Assembly (NCBI RefSeq): GCF_002127325.2
Contig: NC_035437.2
Coordinates: 159,323,097 to 159,387,096 of the forward strand
Direction of reading: 5' to 3'
Length of the DNA stretch: 64,000 nt
From: Helianthus annuus
Lineage: Eukaryota; Streptophyta; Magnoliopsida; Asterales; Asteraceae
Position numbers and translations under genes: made by a program. Within the stretch, counting starts at the first letter, position 1; the number at the start of each line of letters is the position of its first letter. This document shows positions 19,861 to 31,423 of this stretch, one piece after another. The notes under the pieces were generated by a model, which ran no database searches, was not told where the DNA came from, and was given only the letters and a program-made list of their open reading frames with translations.

Positions 19861-20396
19861 TTAGTTCATCATATCAAACCGAACCCATTTGCTCCATTTC
19901 AAATTACATCTCTTTGCTCGTCCCTTGATCCATAGAAACATGGTTGCTTGCATCTCCCCAAAATTCGTGTCGATGTTTACTATTTTCACCCTGAATATGC
20001 TTTCATTTCTCGCCTTCCATACTCCCCGACACGTTGCCAAAACAATGAGTTGAATATATTCCCTTTTCCAGTCTTCGATCGATGCATTTTTTTGATATTC
20101 CAACAAGTCTTTCATTGAGAATGCGAATATTTGTTGTGTTTTGCACCACCTACTTACCTTGTTCAATAATATAGACACTACGAAACAACCCTTGAAGAGA
20201 TGATCTGCATCTTCATCCAATTCCCCATACAATTTGCAAGTTGGAGATCCAGAAAATATGCCTCTTTTTTTAACCCTCTCATTGTTGCTAATCGGTCTTG
20301 CACTCTACGCCACCTAAATATATTAACTTTTTTTGGTGCCCACTTAACCCAATCATTTTCATTGTTTTTTAAATTACTGTATTTAAGTTTTAACAC
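19861..20396 (-). pseudogene. LINE reverse transcriptase C-terminal fragment (zf-RVT)
   Basis: Two overlapping frames together give the zinc-binding C-terminal region of a plant non-LTR retrotransposon polyprotein: WVKWAPKKVNIFRWRR, then a Cys/His segment (NCMGELDEDADHLFKGC) and a tail ending RFDMMN. The frame shifts near 20,225. RT and endonuclease are missing, so this is a 5'-truncated copy. It lies between the composite element and the Harbinger element. Confidence 0.75.
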
Positions 20397-20504
20397 TTAG
20401 TTATTGTATAAATTTAATGTGTAATTTATTAAATAATTTAACAAGTACAATTATAACAAATAACAGTTTGGGTCTTAAAATGGGCATAGCCGACTTAATC
20501 ATTA

Positions 20505-20625
20505 GGGGACTAGGGGTGGAATCACTAGTGATGGATTCCATCACTCCCACTATCCAATCAACTAATGCCATGTCATCAACCATATTTCCATCACTAGTGA
20601 TAGAAATGGACTAGGGGTGGAATCA
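20505..20625. repeat. Duplicated left end of the Harbinger element
   Basis: GGACTAGGGGTGGAATCACT occurs twice, at 20,507 and 20,608, separated by about 100 bp that also ends with an inverted CATCACTAGTGAT. It looks like a tiny MITE abutting or forming the left terminus. Confidence 0.6.
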
Positions 20626-20839
20626 CTAGTGATGGAATTCTATCACTCCCTCCCAATTTTTTTAATTTTCATTTTTAAATTAGAAAATAAAAATAAAACA
20701 CTAAATTAAAAATTTCACTAATTTTAAAACATACTAGTTCAATTTAACATACTAGGAACATACAATTTAAAAAAAAAAAAAAACCCTACTCCTCGAATTT
20801 AACATACTAGGAACATACAATTTAAAAAAAAAAAAAAAA

Positions 20840-22098
20840 CTACTCCTCGTCCGAATCTGGAAACTCCAAACCTAGAGAACCTACTAGTTCGATTAAATCG
20901 TATCTCAACCGAAAGTGAGTTTCTTCGTTACGCAATTGTAAATGGATATCTTGTGGAACTTGAACTTGTGTAGGAGGATCCGGTACCCAATCCGGGGATA
21001 TTGCACGTCCGTCGTGTTTGATCAACATATTGTGCAATATGATACACGCATACACTATGCTATGTATTGCTTTCTTGGTCATCGAACGAACCGGTCGGTG
21101 TAGTATACCCCATCTACCCTTTAAAACACCAAACGCCCTCTCAACATCTTTTCTTGCCGATTCTTGCAATTTTTTGAACGCCTTTTCTTTAGCCTCGACG
21201 GGAAATGAGGGAGCTTTCACAAAAACAGACCAAGACGGGTAGATACCATCCACAAGATAAAAGCCTCGTCTGTAATGTCGACCGTTAACATAGAAAGGAG
21301 AGGAAGGTGCGGTACGGTACCATCCGTTACGCTTTGGAACAACGGCGACGTGTGCAACACATTGATGTCGTTGTTTGAACCTGGAACACCGAAGTACGAA
21401 TGCCAAATCCATAAATCATTCGACGCCACCGCTTCTAGTATGATGGTTGGTCTTTTGATGTCTCCCCTCACATACGCCCCTCGCAACTCTCTTGGACAAT
21501 TTTTCCACTCGATATGTGTACAATCGATGCTGCCGAGCATCCCGGGAAAATGCCATCTAGCCTCGTGTGCGGCATAAATACGAGAGATGTCGTGGCTCGT
21601 CGGTTTTCGTAAAAACTCGCTAGAATACAACTTAATAACCGCATTGCAAAAAAATTGCAAACACTCACGTGAAGTTCTTTCAGACATAGCTAGGTATTCA
21701 TCATATTGATCGGGTGGGTTACCCGTCGCTAGTTGGCGAATGGCGGACGTGCATTTTTGAATCGGCGTGAAACTTGGTTTGCCCCTCGCATCGTAACCTT
21801 CTTGAAACCATCCCTCGCTTGCCTCGATGTCTCCAACAATCTTTAAAAATAATTCTTTGGATAAACGAAAACGATCTCTAAACGTTTCGGAATTGTATAG
21901 CGGGTTTTCCACAAAATAATCGTTCATCAAAACTTCGTTGGCACGTATACGATCACGGCCGACCATCTTCTTCTTTGGGCGGGACGACTCGGCATCAAGC
22001 TCGTTATACACCGACACAAAATAGTTTAGCGTGTCGTTGTCGGAAGACGACTCGGAATCGCTAGACATCGGAAACGTCGAATCGGTAGGGAATTCCAT
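20840..22098 (-). pseudogene. Harbinger transposase (DDE_Tnp_4), frameshifted
   Basis: The N-terminal frame (22,098-21,217) has an acidic head, a helix-rich region (RIRANEVLMNDYF...) and the first two catalytic acids: Asp192 in GSIDCTHIEW and Asp244 in SNNDINVL. The reading then moves to another frame (to 20,840) that carries YVNGRHYRRGFYLVDGIYP and the catalytic Glu in RKDVERAFGVLKGRW. The break coincides with CGGTACGGTACC at 21,310-21,321, a 5-bp tandem duplication. Without it the family order DDE would be continuous. The protein is otherwise well preserved, so inactivation is recent. Typical function: cut-and-paste transposition into TTA sites with a Myb-like partner. Confidence 0.9.
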
Positions 22099-22557
22099 TT
22101 GAGAAAGATATAAAAAATTGGGTGAAATGGGTTTAAAATGGTTAAAAGATAGAGTTTGGTGTATGAAAAAATGGTTAAAATGTGAGTATATATATAGATA
22201 AAATGGATTTTTTTTTTATTAAAGTTACCGTTGCTTTCAACGGTCATCATTGAAACGGTCGGATTTTTGATTTTCAACGCGTGATACATATGACGCGTTA
22301 ATAATATAACGCGTTAAAAAATTGGTGGCGGCGGTGTACATATAGCCCATCACGCGTGATGGGTGGCCGAACACGGACCACCCCGGGTCCTCTTATAATT
22401 TCAAAAATTATTGGGTAAAGGGTTGGTAGGTGTTCATCAAAGAGGGATTCATTATAATTTAAGTTGTTCAAAAAAATTTCAAAAATTGTTTAAAGAGTGA
22501 TTTTACCTAACGTCCTAACATATGTTGATACATTAATTAAGTTGTCCTGAAGTTAAA

Positions 22558-23613
22558 TCTATACTATATAATAAAAGAAACCTGATTTGGGACACTTGTC
22601 AATCTCTCATTCAATTGATTAAAATTATTAATAAACTAATAATAATAATAATAATATTTAATCTAAATTAATACAAATTATTATTATTAATAATATTTAT
22701 TCAAATCTAAAATATAATCTGATACAAATTTTTATTATCAATAATATTTAATCAAATCTAATAAGAATTCCTACGAATTCCAAAGTTGATATTGACTTTC
22801 AAATAATTAAAAAAATATCCACCTAACATCATAAATGTTTCTGTTAAATTCGATTAATTAATTTGTTCAACAATCACTATTATCTTTATCATTCAGTACA
22901 GTTAACAGATTTATCATCATACAACCTCCCACCTATTCAATCATATGATTTTTCAATCTTATATAACTAAATGATATTAACTTTCAAATAATTAAAAAAA
23001 ATATCCACCTAACATCACAAAAGTTTCTGTTAAATTCGATTAATTAATTTGTTCGACAATCACTATTATCTTTATCATTCAGTACGGTTAATCGATTTAT
23101 CATCATACAATCTCCCACCTATTCAATCATATGATTTTTCAATCTTATATAACTAAATAAATAAAGATTAATATTCAATCTTATCCTACTTTAAATGTAA
23201 AAAAATTTATTAGTTCAGATTAATATTCAATCTTATCCTACTTCAAATATAAAAAAATCTGTTAGTTTTTTTAAATATATTTTTTTATTATTTGGTATAT
23301 AAAATCATATTTATTCAACCCATGTAATACACAAAACTTTTTTGATTATTTGGTAAACAATATTACATTTATTCAACCCGTGTAATACAATGGTTTTAAA
23401 GATATATTTTTTATTTGGTATATAATATTACATTTATTAAACCCGTACAATACAAATGGTTCTTGTAGATATAACTTATTTTATTATTTAATATATAAAA
23501 TTAAATTTATTCAACCCGTGCAATAAAAGAGGCTTTTAAAAAGATAATGCTTTATTATTTGGTATATAAAATTCATTTATTCAACCCGTGTAATACACGG
23601 GGTTATAACCTAG
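22558..23613 (+). mobile_element. Helitron, non-autonomous, 1,056 bp
   Basis: Starts TCTATACTATATAATAAAAG after A22,557 and ends with the hairpin CCCGTGTAATACACGGG, seven bases, CTAG, before T23,614. Insertion between A and T without duplication fits Helitrons. The other copy of the duplicated segment shows the uninterrupted site. The interior has internal repeats (two copies of ATCCACCTAACATCA) and no Rep/helicase. Confidence 0.85.
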
Positions 23614-23662
23614 TTAAATGATAATTGATTTAATTATTATAGCTTTGTTATCATATCTAATA

Positions 23663-24101
23663 AGTAAAAAGTAAACTGTTAAAATGGTCCTTAAAGTTTG
23701 GTCACTTTAGTTCAAAATACAAATCTTTTGAATTCAGGTTTATCTGGTTTCAATTTTGTTGTCATTTTCATCCAAAATCAAAATCTAGTCAGATTTTTCA
23801 GTTAACATCTAGTTTTTTTTTTCTTTTTTTTTTGTCTTTTTCCTCCCTTTAATTAAGGGCAAAATGATCTTTTTAACGCTTTATTATAACAAATTTAAAA
23901 AATCTGACCATTTTGCCCTTCATTACAAGGGAGGAAAAAGACAAAAAAACTGAATGTTAACTGAAAAATCTGATCAGATTTTGCTTTTGAATGAAAACGA
24001 TAACAAAATTGAAACCACAATGACCCAAATTTAAAAGGTTTGAGTTTTAGATTAAAGTGATAAAAGTGACCAAACCTAGGAGACCATTTTTACAGTTTAC
24101 T
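23663..24101. mobile_element. Fold-back MITE with ~210-bp arms
   Basis: AGTAAACTGTTAAAATGGTC at the left is mirrored by the right arm ending TTTTTACAGTTTACT, and arms extend to a short centre near 23,890. Comparing with the intact site at 26,375-26,390 shows insertion within CTAATAATTAAAT with a 2-3 bp duplication (TA or ATA). No ORF. Confidence 0.75.
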
Positions 24102-24162
24102 TATAATTAAATATAAACCTTTTAAAGGAAGAGGCCTAAGCATTATCTAACGTCCTAACATA

Positions 24163-25387
24163 TTACTATTACTATACACTACAATTTCCGTGGCAGGGAA
24201 TAGTGCCAGTTGTCTGACACTCTTCTATTGGCCCAAATAAAATATGATTACCCCTCCTTTAAATTTATAAATATGCCCCTGTTAAAAGTTACAATTTTGC
24301 CCCCAGTTAAAAATTACAGTATTGCCATCGTTTTAGCTTTTGACAAATTACGATTTTACCACCGGTTTAAAATTAGCTTTTGCCCCCAGTTTAAAATTAC
24401 GCTTTGCCCCCAGTTCAAAATTCCAGATTTGCTATCGTTCTAGTTTTTATTTGTTTGCAAAACTATGGAAGTGTTTTTTTTAATTGGTTGACTTAATATA
24501 ATTTTTATTCGTGTCAGACAGATAGCACTCGCTCATTGGTCCTGATAAATTCAGTTTTGCCCTAGCTCAAAATTATAGTCTTGCTATCGTTTTAGTTTTT
24601 TTTAGCAAAACTTTGTTAGTGGTTTTTTAATTGGTCGAGAAATATTCGGCCTAACGACTCGCAACGCGGACGAGCATAAAACTACTAGTACACTACAAAA
24701 CCAATGTGAGGGAATAGTGCTAGGTTGTTTTCTGGCACTCCGCCATTGGTCCAGGTATATTATAATTTTACCCCAGTTGAAAATTACGAATTTGCCCAAA
24801 GTAATGATTTTTCCCCTTGTTAAAAATTACTGCATTGCAACCGCTTTAGCTTTTGGCAAATTACAATTTTACCCCAGCCCAAAATTACGATTTTGCCTCA
24901 AGTTTAAAATTACAGTATGGTCACCCTTTTAGTTTTTTTTAAAGGTGTGTTGGGGATTAGTGCTAGGCTGTTGCATGACACTCCCTCATTGGCCCGGGTA
25001 TGTTATGATTTTACCCCCAGTTAAAAATTACGTATTGGCCCTATCTAAAATTACGATTTTGCCCCTGTTACAAATTACAATTTCACCCTAGTCAAAAATT
25101 ACAATTTTGCCCTTAGTTCAAATTACAATATTGCTATCGTTTTAGTTTTTTTTAGCAAAACTATAGAAGTTTTTGTTTTAATTGGTTAACTCGATTTAAC
25201 TTTTTATTCGTGTCAAGGAGCTGCCTAACACTCCCTTATTAGTCCTGACAAATTACAGTTTGTCTCGAGCTAAAAATTACGGTCTTGCCATTGTTTTAGT
25301 TTTTTTTTAGCAAAACTATGATAATGTCTTTTTTAATTGGTTAAGAAATATTCGGCCAACCCGCAACGCGTGCAAAACATCAACTAG
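24163..25387 (+). mobile_element. Helitron-like element with repeated units
   Basis: Bounded on the left by AACATA and on the right by CTAG then TGTTAATAC. Copy A of the host segment joins these flanks directly. Inside are four to five diverged units, each with a GGGAATAGTGC or similar start, TTGGCCC, and runs of AAAATTACGATTTTGCCCC. An internal CTAG at 24,685-24,688 followed by a new start TACACTACAAAACC suggests two elements joined end to end. The start is TT rather than the canonical TC. Confidence 0.65.
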
Positions 25388-25428
25388 TGTTAATACATTA
25401 ATTAAGTTGTCCTAAAGTTAAATGATAA

Positions 25429-26341
25429 TTATTATTACTATTACTATATATTATTATTATTATTACTATTATTATTATTATTATTACTATTATTATTATT
25501 ACTATATATTAATAAACCAATTGAAATGAATAGTGATTTTAATACTATAATAATATATAGTTTTTTAATAATTTTATTATTTTAATATTATAATAATAGT
25601 TATTTTTTTAGTTTTTAACTTTAATCCTTTTTTTAGTATCAGGGGTTGAGATAAGCTTGGTGTCAACCGGTATCGAATCAATACTGGTATTGAAAATACC
25701 GGAACGTTCATGTTCAGTATCAGTACATGAAGGTAAAAACTTACAATAATACAGAAAATGCCAAAAGTTGATGCCCAATTGATATTGAAAATCTTTTGGT
25801 TTGGGAAATTCAGAGCTGCTACCCGGTACCATTTGCTCATTCCTAATCACGGTTACCGTACGAACAACGGTATTGTACAACTTTTTTTGTTGATTTTCTT
25901 CAACTTTTAATTTTTTCTTTTTTAGTTTTAGGGGTATGGTTGAGCTCGGTGCCAACTGATACAAAATCGGTACTAATACCGAAAATACTGGTTACAGTAT
26001 CGGTATATGAAGGTAAAAAACGGTAGTGAACCGGTACCAGGAACGCCAAAAGTCGGTACCGAATTGGTACTTAAGATCTTTCGGTTCGGCAAATTTGGTA
26101 CCGGTACCCAGAACAATTTGCTCATCTCTGACCACGAGTTTCATACGAACAAAATCGTTACCATGCAACTTTTTGGTTGATTTTCTTTCGGTTATCTTTT
26201 AGTGTTTTTTTCTACATTTTCTTTTTATTATTGTCAGCAGTTCCGTTCGCAATACGCTCGTAGTGATTTCAAAACACACGTAAACACAAACTAAATAACA
26301 AAAGAAATTCGCCGCAACGCGGCGAACTTCTTTAAACCTAG
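25429..26341 (+). mobile_element. Helitron-like element, 0.9 kb
   Basis: Left flank GATAA and right flank TTGATTTAATT are contiguous in copy A. The 3' end has the hairpin CGCCGCAACGCGGCG followed by AACTTCTTTAAAC and CTAG. The interior contains a tandem pair of about 300 bp (25,620-25,900 and 25,922-26,220) rich in GGTACCGGTACC-like words, and an AT microsatellite at its left end. No ORF. Confidence 0.75.
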
Positions 26342-26416
26342 TTGATTTAATTATTGCTTTGTTATCATATCTAATAATTAAATATAAACCTTTTAAGGAA
26401 GAGGGTCAGGTATTAT

Positions 26417-26905
26417 ACCAACTAGTTTTTTTATATCACGTGTTGCGGCGAAACCGAGCAAATAATAATGTAAAACAAACGTGATTTGAAAATAAAGCAT
26501 GTTGTTTAGAAAGTCAAATCATTAGAACGATTTAGTTTATCATCGTACCATTTTATGATACCAAATAAATACTTTATTTTGAGTATAACCTCGTTTTAAC
26601 AAAACTTATAAGGGAATGTCAGTGAAAGAAATCAGGCACAACTACGTACTTAAATTTTTAGAAAAAAGTTATAAACATAACTTATTAAAGAAGTATCAAT
26701 TAATCGATAAATTAATATATGTTAATAAAGGAAAAAAAAAACAATTATTAGAAAAAAGGTAAAGGAAATAAATGATTAGAAAAAGAAAAATATGTTATTA
26801 AAAGTAAATATAATAATAAACTATTATAATATATTAAATAATAAAATAATAAAAAACTATATATTATTATAAAAATAAAGTTACTATTTATCGTCCATCG
26901 AAATC

Positions 26906-26936
<31 letters not shown>

Positions 26937-27525
26937 GGCTTAATAGGGGTATTCCCAATAGGCTTAATCTATATATCTATATAACTATATAAAGCAAATG
27001 TGGTGTACAAGCATGTAATTTTACATCGTATCCAACACTTAAAGCGATATGTACAATGCTTGTTTTATAAGGGTAAAATTGGAATGAGTGTAAAATTTTA
27101 AGACACTATAAGGGTATAATAGTAAATTACACCTACACCCTATACTCACACACTCAAAATCCTTTCCAACCCTCCGCCCCTCCTTTCACATTCCTTTCAA
27201 TGAATTCATAATGGAAACCCCTACATCTACTCCTTTCACATTCACGGCTTCATCAAGAGACGCAAGAGACAGAGAGAAATCGAGCAACCCACCATAGTTT
27301 CCTCTCTGGATCTTTGAATTCCTGGAATGGGCGCTCACAATTTCTTACTTTTTGTGTGGTTGTAATCTGTGGGAAAAAAGATACAGGTAGGTTTAATTTT
27401 ATTTTATGCTAAATTTTTTTCTCAGATCTATCATCAATTTCTAGGCTATCTTTGGTTGTTTTGTTGTAGATGAAGATGGAGCGAGGGAGATCAAATTCAC
27501 TGGCAACAATACTGTAGAAGTTTGA
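26417..27525. other. AT-rich flank with possible captured 5' UTR
   Basis: CTAG at 26,422-26,425 preceded on the minus strand by GCCGCAACACGTGATAT may be the 3' end of another minus-strand Helitron. A possible plus-strand Helitron start (TCTATATATCTATATAAC) is at 26,968. From 27,180 to 27,390 the sequence looks like a leader exon: pyrimidine-rich, a short ATG frame at 27,211, then AAGATACAG|GTAGGTTT as a candidate donor. I could not assign it to a gene. Confidence 0.4.
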
Positions 27526-27982
27526 TGTCACGACCCCCGACCCCACCCTGAACGGAATCGGGAGCCACGAACAGCCAAGTGGTACCCGTGGTTATGTTTG
27601 AAAAGTAGTGCTGCGGAAATTTCATCAGAACCGTGTGTTAGGAAAAATATTAGAGTTTAGAAACACCGGATTTTATTTATTAAATAGATGGGAATAAACC
27701 CATGTTTTACAAAGGTAGCTTTTAATATGGGATAAACCTGAATACATAAAATGATAATTCTTAATTTAATAAAATGAGCCACTTCTGTAAGTCTTGTTGG
27801 TGCCATATCCAACTCTTACTCCAATCTACTTGTAATTACCTGAAATGCGTTTTAAAAAGGTTTTGTCAGCAGGAAATACTGAGTGAGTTCATTCATTTTT
27901 ATAAAATGACCCTTAGTTATAAATTACAGCATAAGAGCGATTACGATGGCTTTTATCTTTATTTTTATCTGGCGCCGTGTCA
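27526..27982 (-). repeat. Partial left LTR (3' part only)
   Basis: Begins TGTCACGACCCCCGACCCC and matches the 34,350-34,806 part of the right LTR in order. It stops at CTGGCGCCGTGTCA and continues directly as gag sequence, so the pol genes and the rest of this LTR are deleted at a GTCA microhomology. Confidence 0.85.
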
Positions 27983-29051
27983 GTTTCGGGCAATATCGTT
28001 TGATGTGTCCTCTTTCTCCGCAATTGAAACAGGTATTAGTTGTCCATCTACACTCTTCCTCTATATGCCCGGTCATCTTGCAGAAGTCACAGTAGGGTGT
28101 TCTCCTAAAACGACATCTTCCTGAATGCTTTTTGTTACAATTTCTGCAGGCAGGTTGCTCCAATGACAATTCAGTTCTTTTTTTTTTCTTGAATTCTTGG
28201 GAAACTTTCCGGGCCAAGTCTTTTTTCTTGTTTTCTTCTCTTGTGGGGATTAGTCCATCTGTTAGGATGTTAGCTAGTTCAACTGTTTCTTCAATAGTCT
28301 GTGGTCTAGTGGCCTTAACCATGTCTCGGATTTCGCTAACTAATCCCCAAATATAACGAGAAATTAGTACGGGTTCTGGAGAAGCCAGAGTTGGTACCAT
28401 TCTTGCATATTCGAAGAACGTTGTCGTATACTCCCGACAATTCACATCTATCATTTTATGATTTAGGAACTCGTTAGCCATTCGTTCCTTTTCATAAGAA
28501 GGACAAAATTTCCTTTCTGTCATTTCCTTGAATTTTTCCCAGTTCATGGCATAAGCCATGTCACTTCCTTTTGCCTGAAGAATTGTATTCCACCATTCTA
28601 AGGCTTCTTCCTTAAAGAGGTTGGAAGCATACATCACCTTGTCTTCTTCGGTACATTTGCTGATCTTAAGAACAACTTCCGTCTTTTCCAACCATCGTAG
28701 AGCAGCCGTGGCTCCTTCACTGCCTGCGAATTTAGTTGGTTTACAAGCTAGAAATTCTTTGTAGGTACACCCGAGAGTCATCACCTTCATTTTCTTGGGA
28801 AATGGGGCTTTGATAATATCATCATTGCCTCCATTGACACTATGGCTAAAACTTTCGTCACGAGTATGCTTGCTACTCACAACTTTGGTGGGTTCTACGG
28901 AGTTTTTAACAGCTTTAATTATTAAAGGTATAGCATTAGCTATTCCTTGAGCTATTATATTTTCTATAGCATTTTTATCCAAAGGATTTTAATTATTAGC
29001 ATGAACTTCTGGATTATGTGATACTTCATTCGACATCTGAATGGCAAACAT
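27983..29051 (-). pseudogene. gag 1 of the TR-GAG-like element
   Basis: Reads a retrotransposon gag domain (GATAALRWLEKTEVVL, then ALEWWNTI) followed by cysteine knuckles: CRNCNKKHSGRC, then CX2CX4HX4C in YCDFCKMTGHIEEEC and again in CFNCGERGHIKRYC. Relative to gag 2 the codon near residue 22 is TAA at 28,989-28,991 (GAA in gag 2), so the N-terminus is cut off by a stop. The 3' end fuses into LTR sequence at about 27,982. Gag packages element RNA into virus-like particles in the cytoplasm; this copy is unlikely to give a full product. Confidence 0.85.
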
Positions 29052-29118
29052 TTTCAATTATTAACATCACAGAATAATTAAAACAAAACAATACTTCCAG
29101 GAATCATATGTGCATATC

Positions 29119-29152
<34 letters not shown>

Positions 29153-29263
29153 TATATTTAAATCTACAAAAATAACACATATGTTACTTTGTATTAATTT
29201 CCTAACTTTATTGTTTAAGTTTAGGTATTAAAAGAACACCTAAATAAAATAGCTTAAACACGT

Positions 29264-29279
29264 GGCTCTGATACCACCT
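29264..29279 (-). other. Primer-binding site of unit 1
   Basis: On the minus strand TGGTATCAGAGCCACG follows the LTR end (GTGACAAAGG). It matches the initiator methionine tRNA 3' end used by many plant LTR elements. Confidence 0.85.
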
Positions 29280-29280
29280 T

Positions 29281-31423
29281 TGTCACGACCCCCGACCCCA
29301 CCCTGGACGGAATCGGGAGCAGCGAACAGCCAAGTGGTACCGGTGGTTATTTTTGAAAAGTAGTGCAGCGGAAATTTCATCAGAACCGTGAGTTAGGGAA
29401 AATATCAGAGTTTAGAATCACCGGATTTTATTTATTAAATAGATGGGAATAAACCCATGTTTTACAAAGGTAGCTTTTAATATGGGATAAACCCGAATAC
29501 ATAAAATGATAATTCTTAATTTAATAAAATGAGCCACTTCTGCAAGTCTTGTTGGTGTCGTATCCAACTCTTACTCCAATCTACTTGTAATTACCTGAAA
29601 CGCGATTTAAAAAAGTTTTGTCAGCAGGAAATTAAACAATAATGCACACGAAACTAGGTAAATAACTGAATACAACTTTTACGATAAGCTCACGAGATTA
29701 AAATCCTCACAACGAATGACAAAATGCGATACTTAAACATCCAGCGGATTCGCAACGAATGACAGAGTATTGCCCGAGTTCGGGCGACACTCAAACATCC
29801 TGTCGGAATCACGACGAATGACAAAGTATAACCCGGGTTTGAGCAGCACTTAAACATTCGTCGGATAGTTTCAATCGATCGGACATTGAATCGTAGCAGC
29901 GATTGAGTTAATACCCTGTATCGTAGCAGCGCCTCACTGTATTAAAAGTAAATTTCGGATTTGAGCAGCCAAACTTCGTTTTTGAGTTTTGGTTTCGACA
30001 TCAGAGGAATGCTCGTAGCCTGTCCTATTTATAGCAGAAATTTGGGTCTCACGCGGCCCGCGTGAGCCCTTGCTCGATCCTTACGCGGCCCACTTAGCCG
30101 CCTAGTCTACGCGTAGGGTTGCTGGGTCATCAGTAGGTGTGCCACGTGGATGACACGTAGCCCCGGATGCTTATCCGGTCAACTCTCAAGTTGACGCGCC
30201 CCGCAAGGGCCTTCTTGTGCTTTACGCGGCCCGCGAGAGGGTCAAAAATATGATTTTCTTGATTTTTGATATGGATTAGAGTTTTGGAGGTCCGGGCTTT
30301 CACTAATGGATCAATTTGGGACATTTTTTAATATAATTATATCACAAAAAGGGAATAAAATGGTGAGAAAAGAGAATGGACTCACTTTGTAACTTTAGGG
30401 TTCAACTAGAAAACCTCCTGGTATAAATCTTGGGTATAATTTCTGAGCTATTAAAAATATATAATGCACTCGTGGTAAGTATAGTACCCCTAATTCAACC
30501 TTGTCCCTATGTCACGAGACAAAACCCTAACGAACTTGCCCAGGCAGAGCCTTGACATGCGTTATGGGGCTCAGATCCATCAGAAAGGGTAGCGGTGATC
30601 GGGAGTTAAAACACTTAAAACGGGACAGTGCTTTGGAGTATTATATGTATAATACTTAAGAAAAATAGATATATAAAAGGGACAGAAAGACGGCGATAGA
30701 GAAGAAAAGGAATTATCAGAGGGAATTGTGAAATGGTCATCTCTATTTATAATACTTTCAAATTTCTTGGAGTGTAAGTTTACATGGGATGCTTTTTGAT
30801 TTGAAGTCTTACACGTACACACCTACGTGTGTTTTGAATTTAATGTAGGTTAAGATTATTTTATTTTTATAATTATAATTCACACCTACGTGTATTTTGA
30901 ATGTAAGTTAAGATTTTTTTTCTTTTTATTATTATTATTATTTTATTTTTATAATTATAATTAATTCAGCTGCTTCACTCATTTGGCGTTTATAACTTCT
31001 AGAATATGACGCTTTATACAACAATGAATATGTCATTAGAACGAGAATATTGGTATCTACATTTCGAACCAAGTTTCATTAAAAACGGAGCAAGTTCAAA
31101 TATAATGTATTTTTATAATTTAATTATTAAACGGTTCCTAGGTTCGTCTAGGTACTTCATATTTCTAACAGTCAACTTACCCGTGCTCTACCAGTCTGCC
31201 CATTTAATAATATAAGTTTTTATATACTTTATTTTAATATAGAAATAGAAATGTCACACATATATAAGCCAACTAATTAGTATAACATTCCAACCAAATA
31301 TATATAAAATAGTTTTTAAAACTATACGGGTTGAATAATTATTTTAAAAATAAAACTAGTTACTAGTGGTTAATAAATTTAAACAACTTATAACTCTTAT
31401 ATGAAAAAAATGGAAACGTTACA
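29281..31423 (-). repeat. Central shared LTR, 2.1 kb
   Basis: Acts as 5' LTR of unit 1 and 3' LTR of unit 2: a PBS lies on its left and a polypurine tract (AACAAGGAGGGGAGGA on the minus strand, 31,424-31,440) on its right. It lacks about 470 bp present in the right LTR near 34,688-35,155. Confidence 0.85.

Larger units (their letters stand above)
20502..22395 (-). mobile_element. PIF/Harbinger element with TTA target duplications
   Basis: Element proper is 20,505-22,392. Left end GGGGACTAGGGGTGG and right end CCACCCCGGGTCCTC are 15-bp inverted repeats, and TTA flanks both ends (20,502-20,504 and 22,393-22,395), as expected for the superfamily. The interior encodes a single transposase on the minus strand. 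The second, Myb-like ORF found in complete members is absent. Confidence 0.88.
22504..26416. repeat. Duplicated ~190-bp host segment split by four insertions
   Basis: Copy A is 22,504-22,557 plus 23,614-23,662 plus 24,102-24,145. Copy B is 24,146-24,162 plus 25,388-25,428 plus 26,342-26,416. Shared landmarks are AACGTCCTAACATA, CATTAATTAAGTTGTCCT, TTGTTATCATATCTAATA and AATATAAACCTTTTAA. Each copy serves as the empty site for insertions in the other. Confidence 0.8.
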
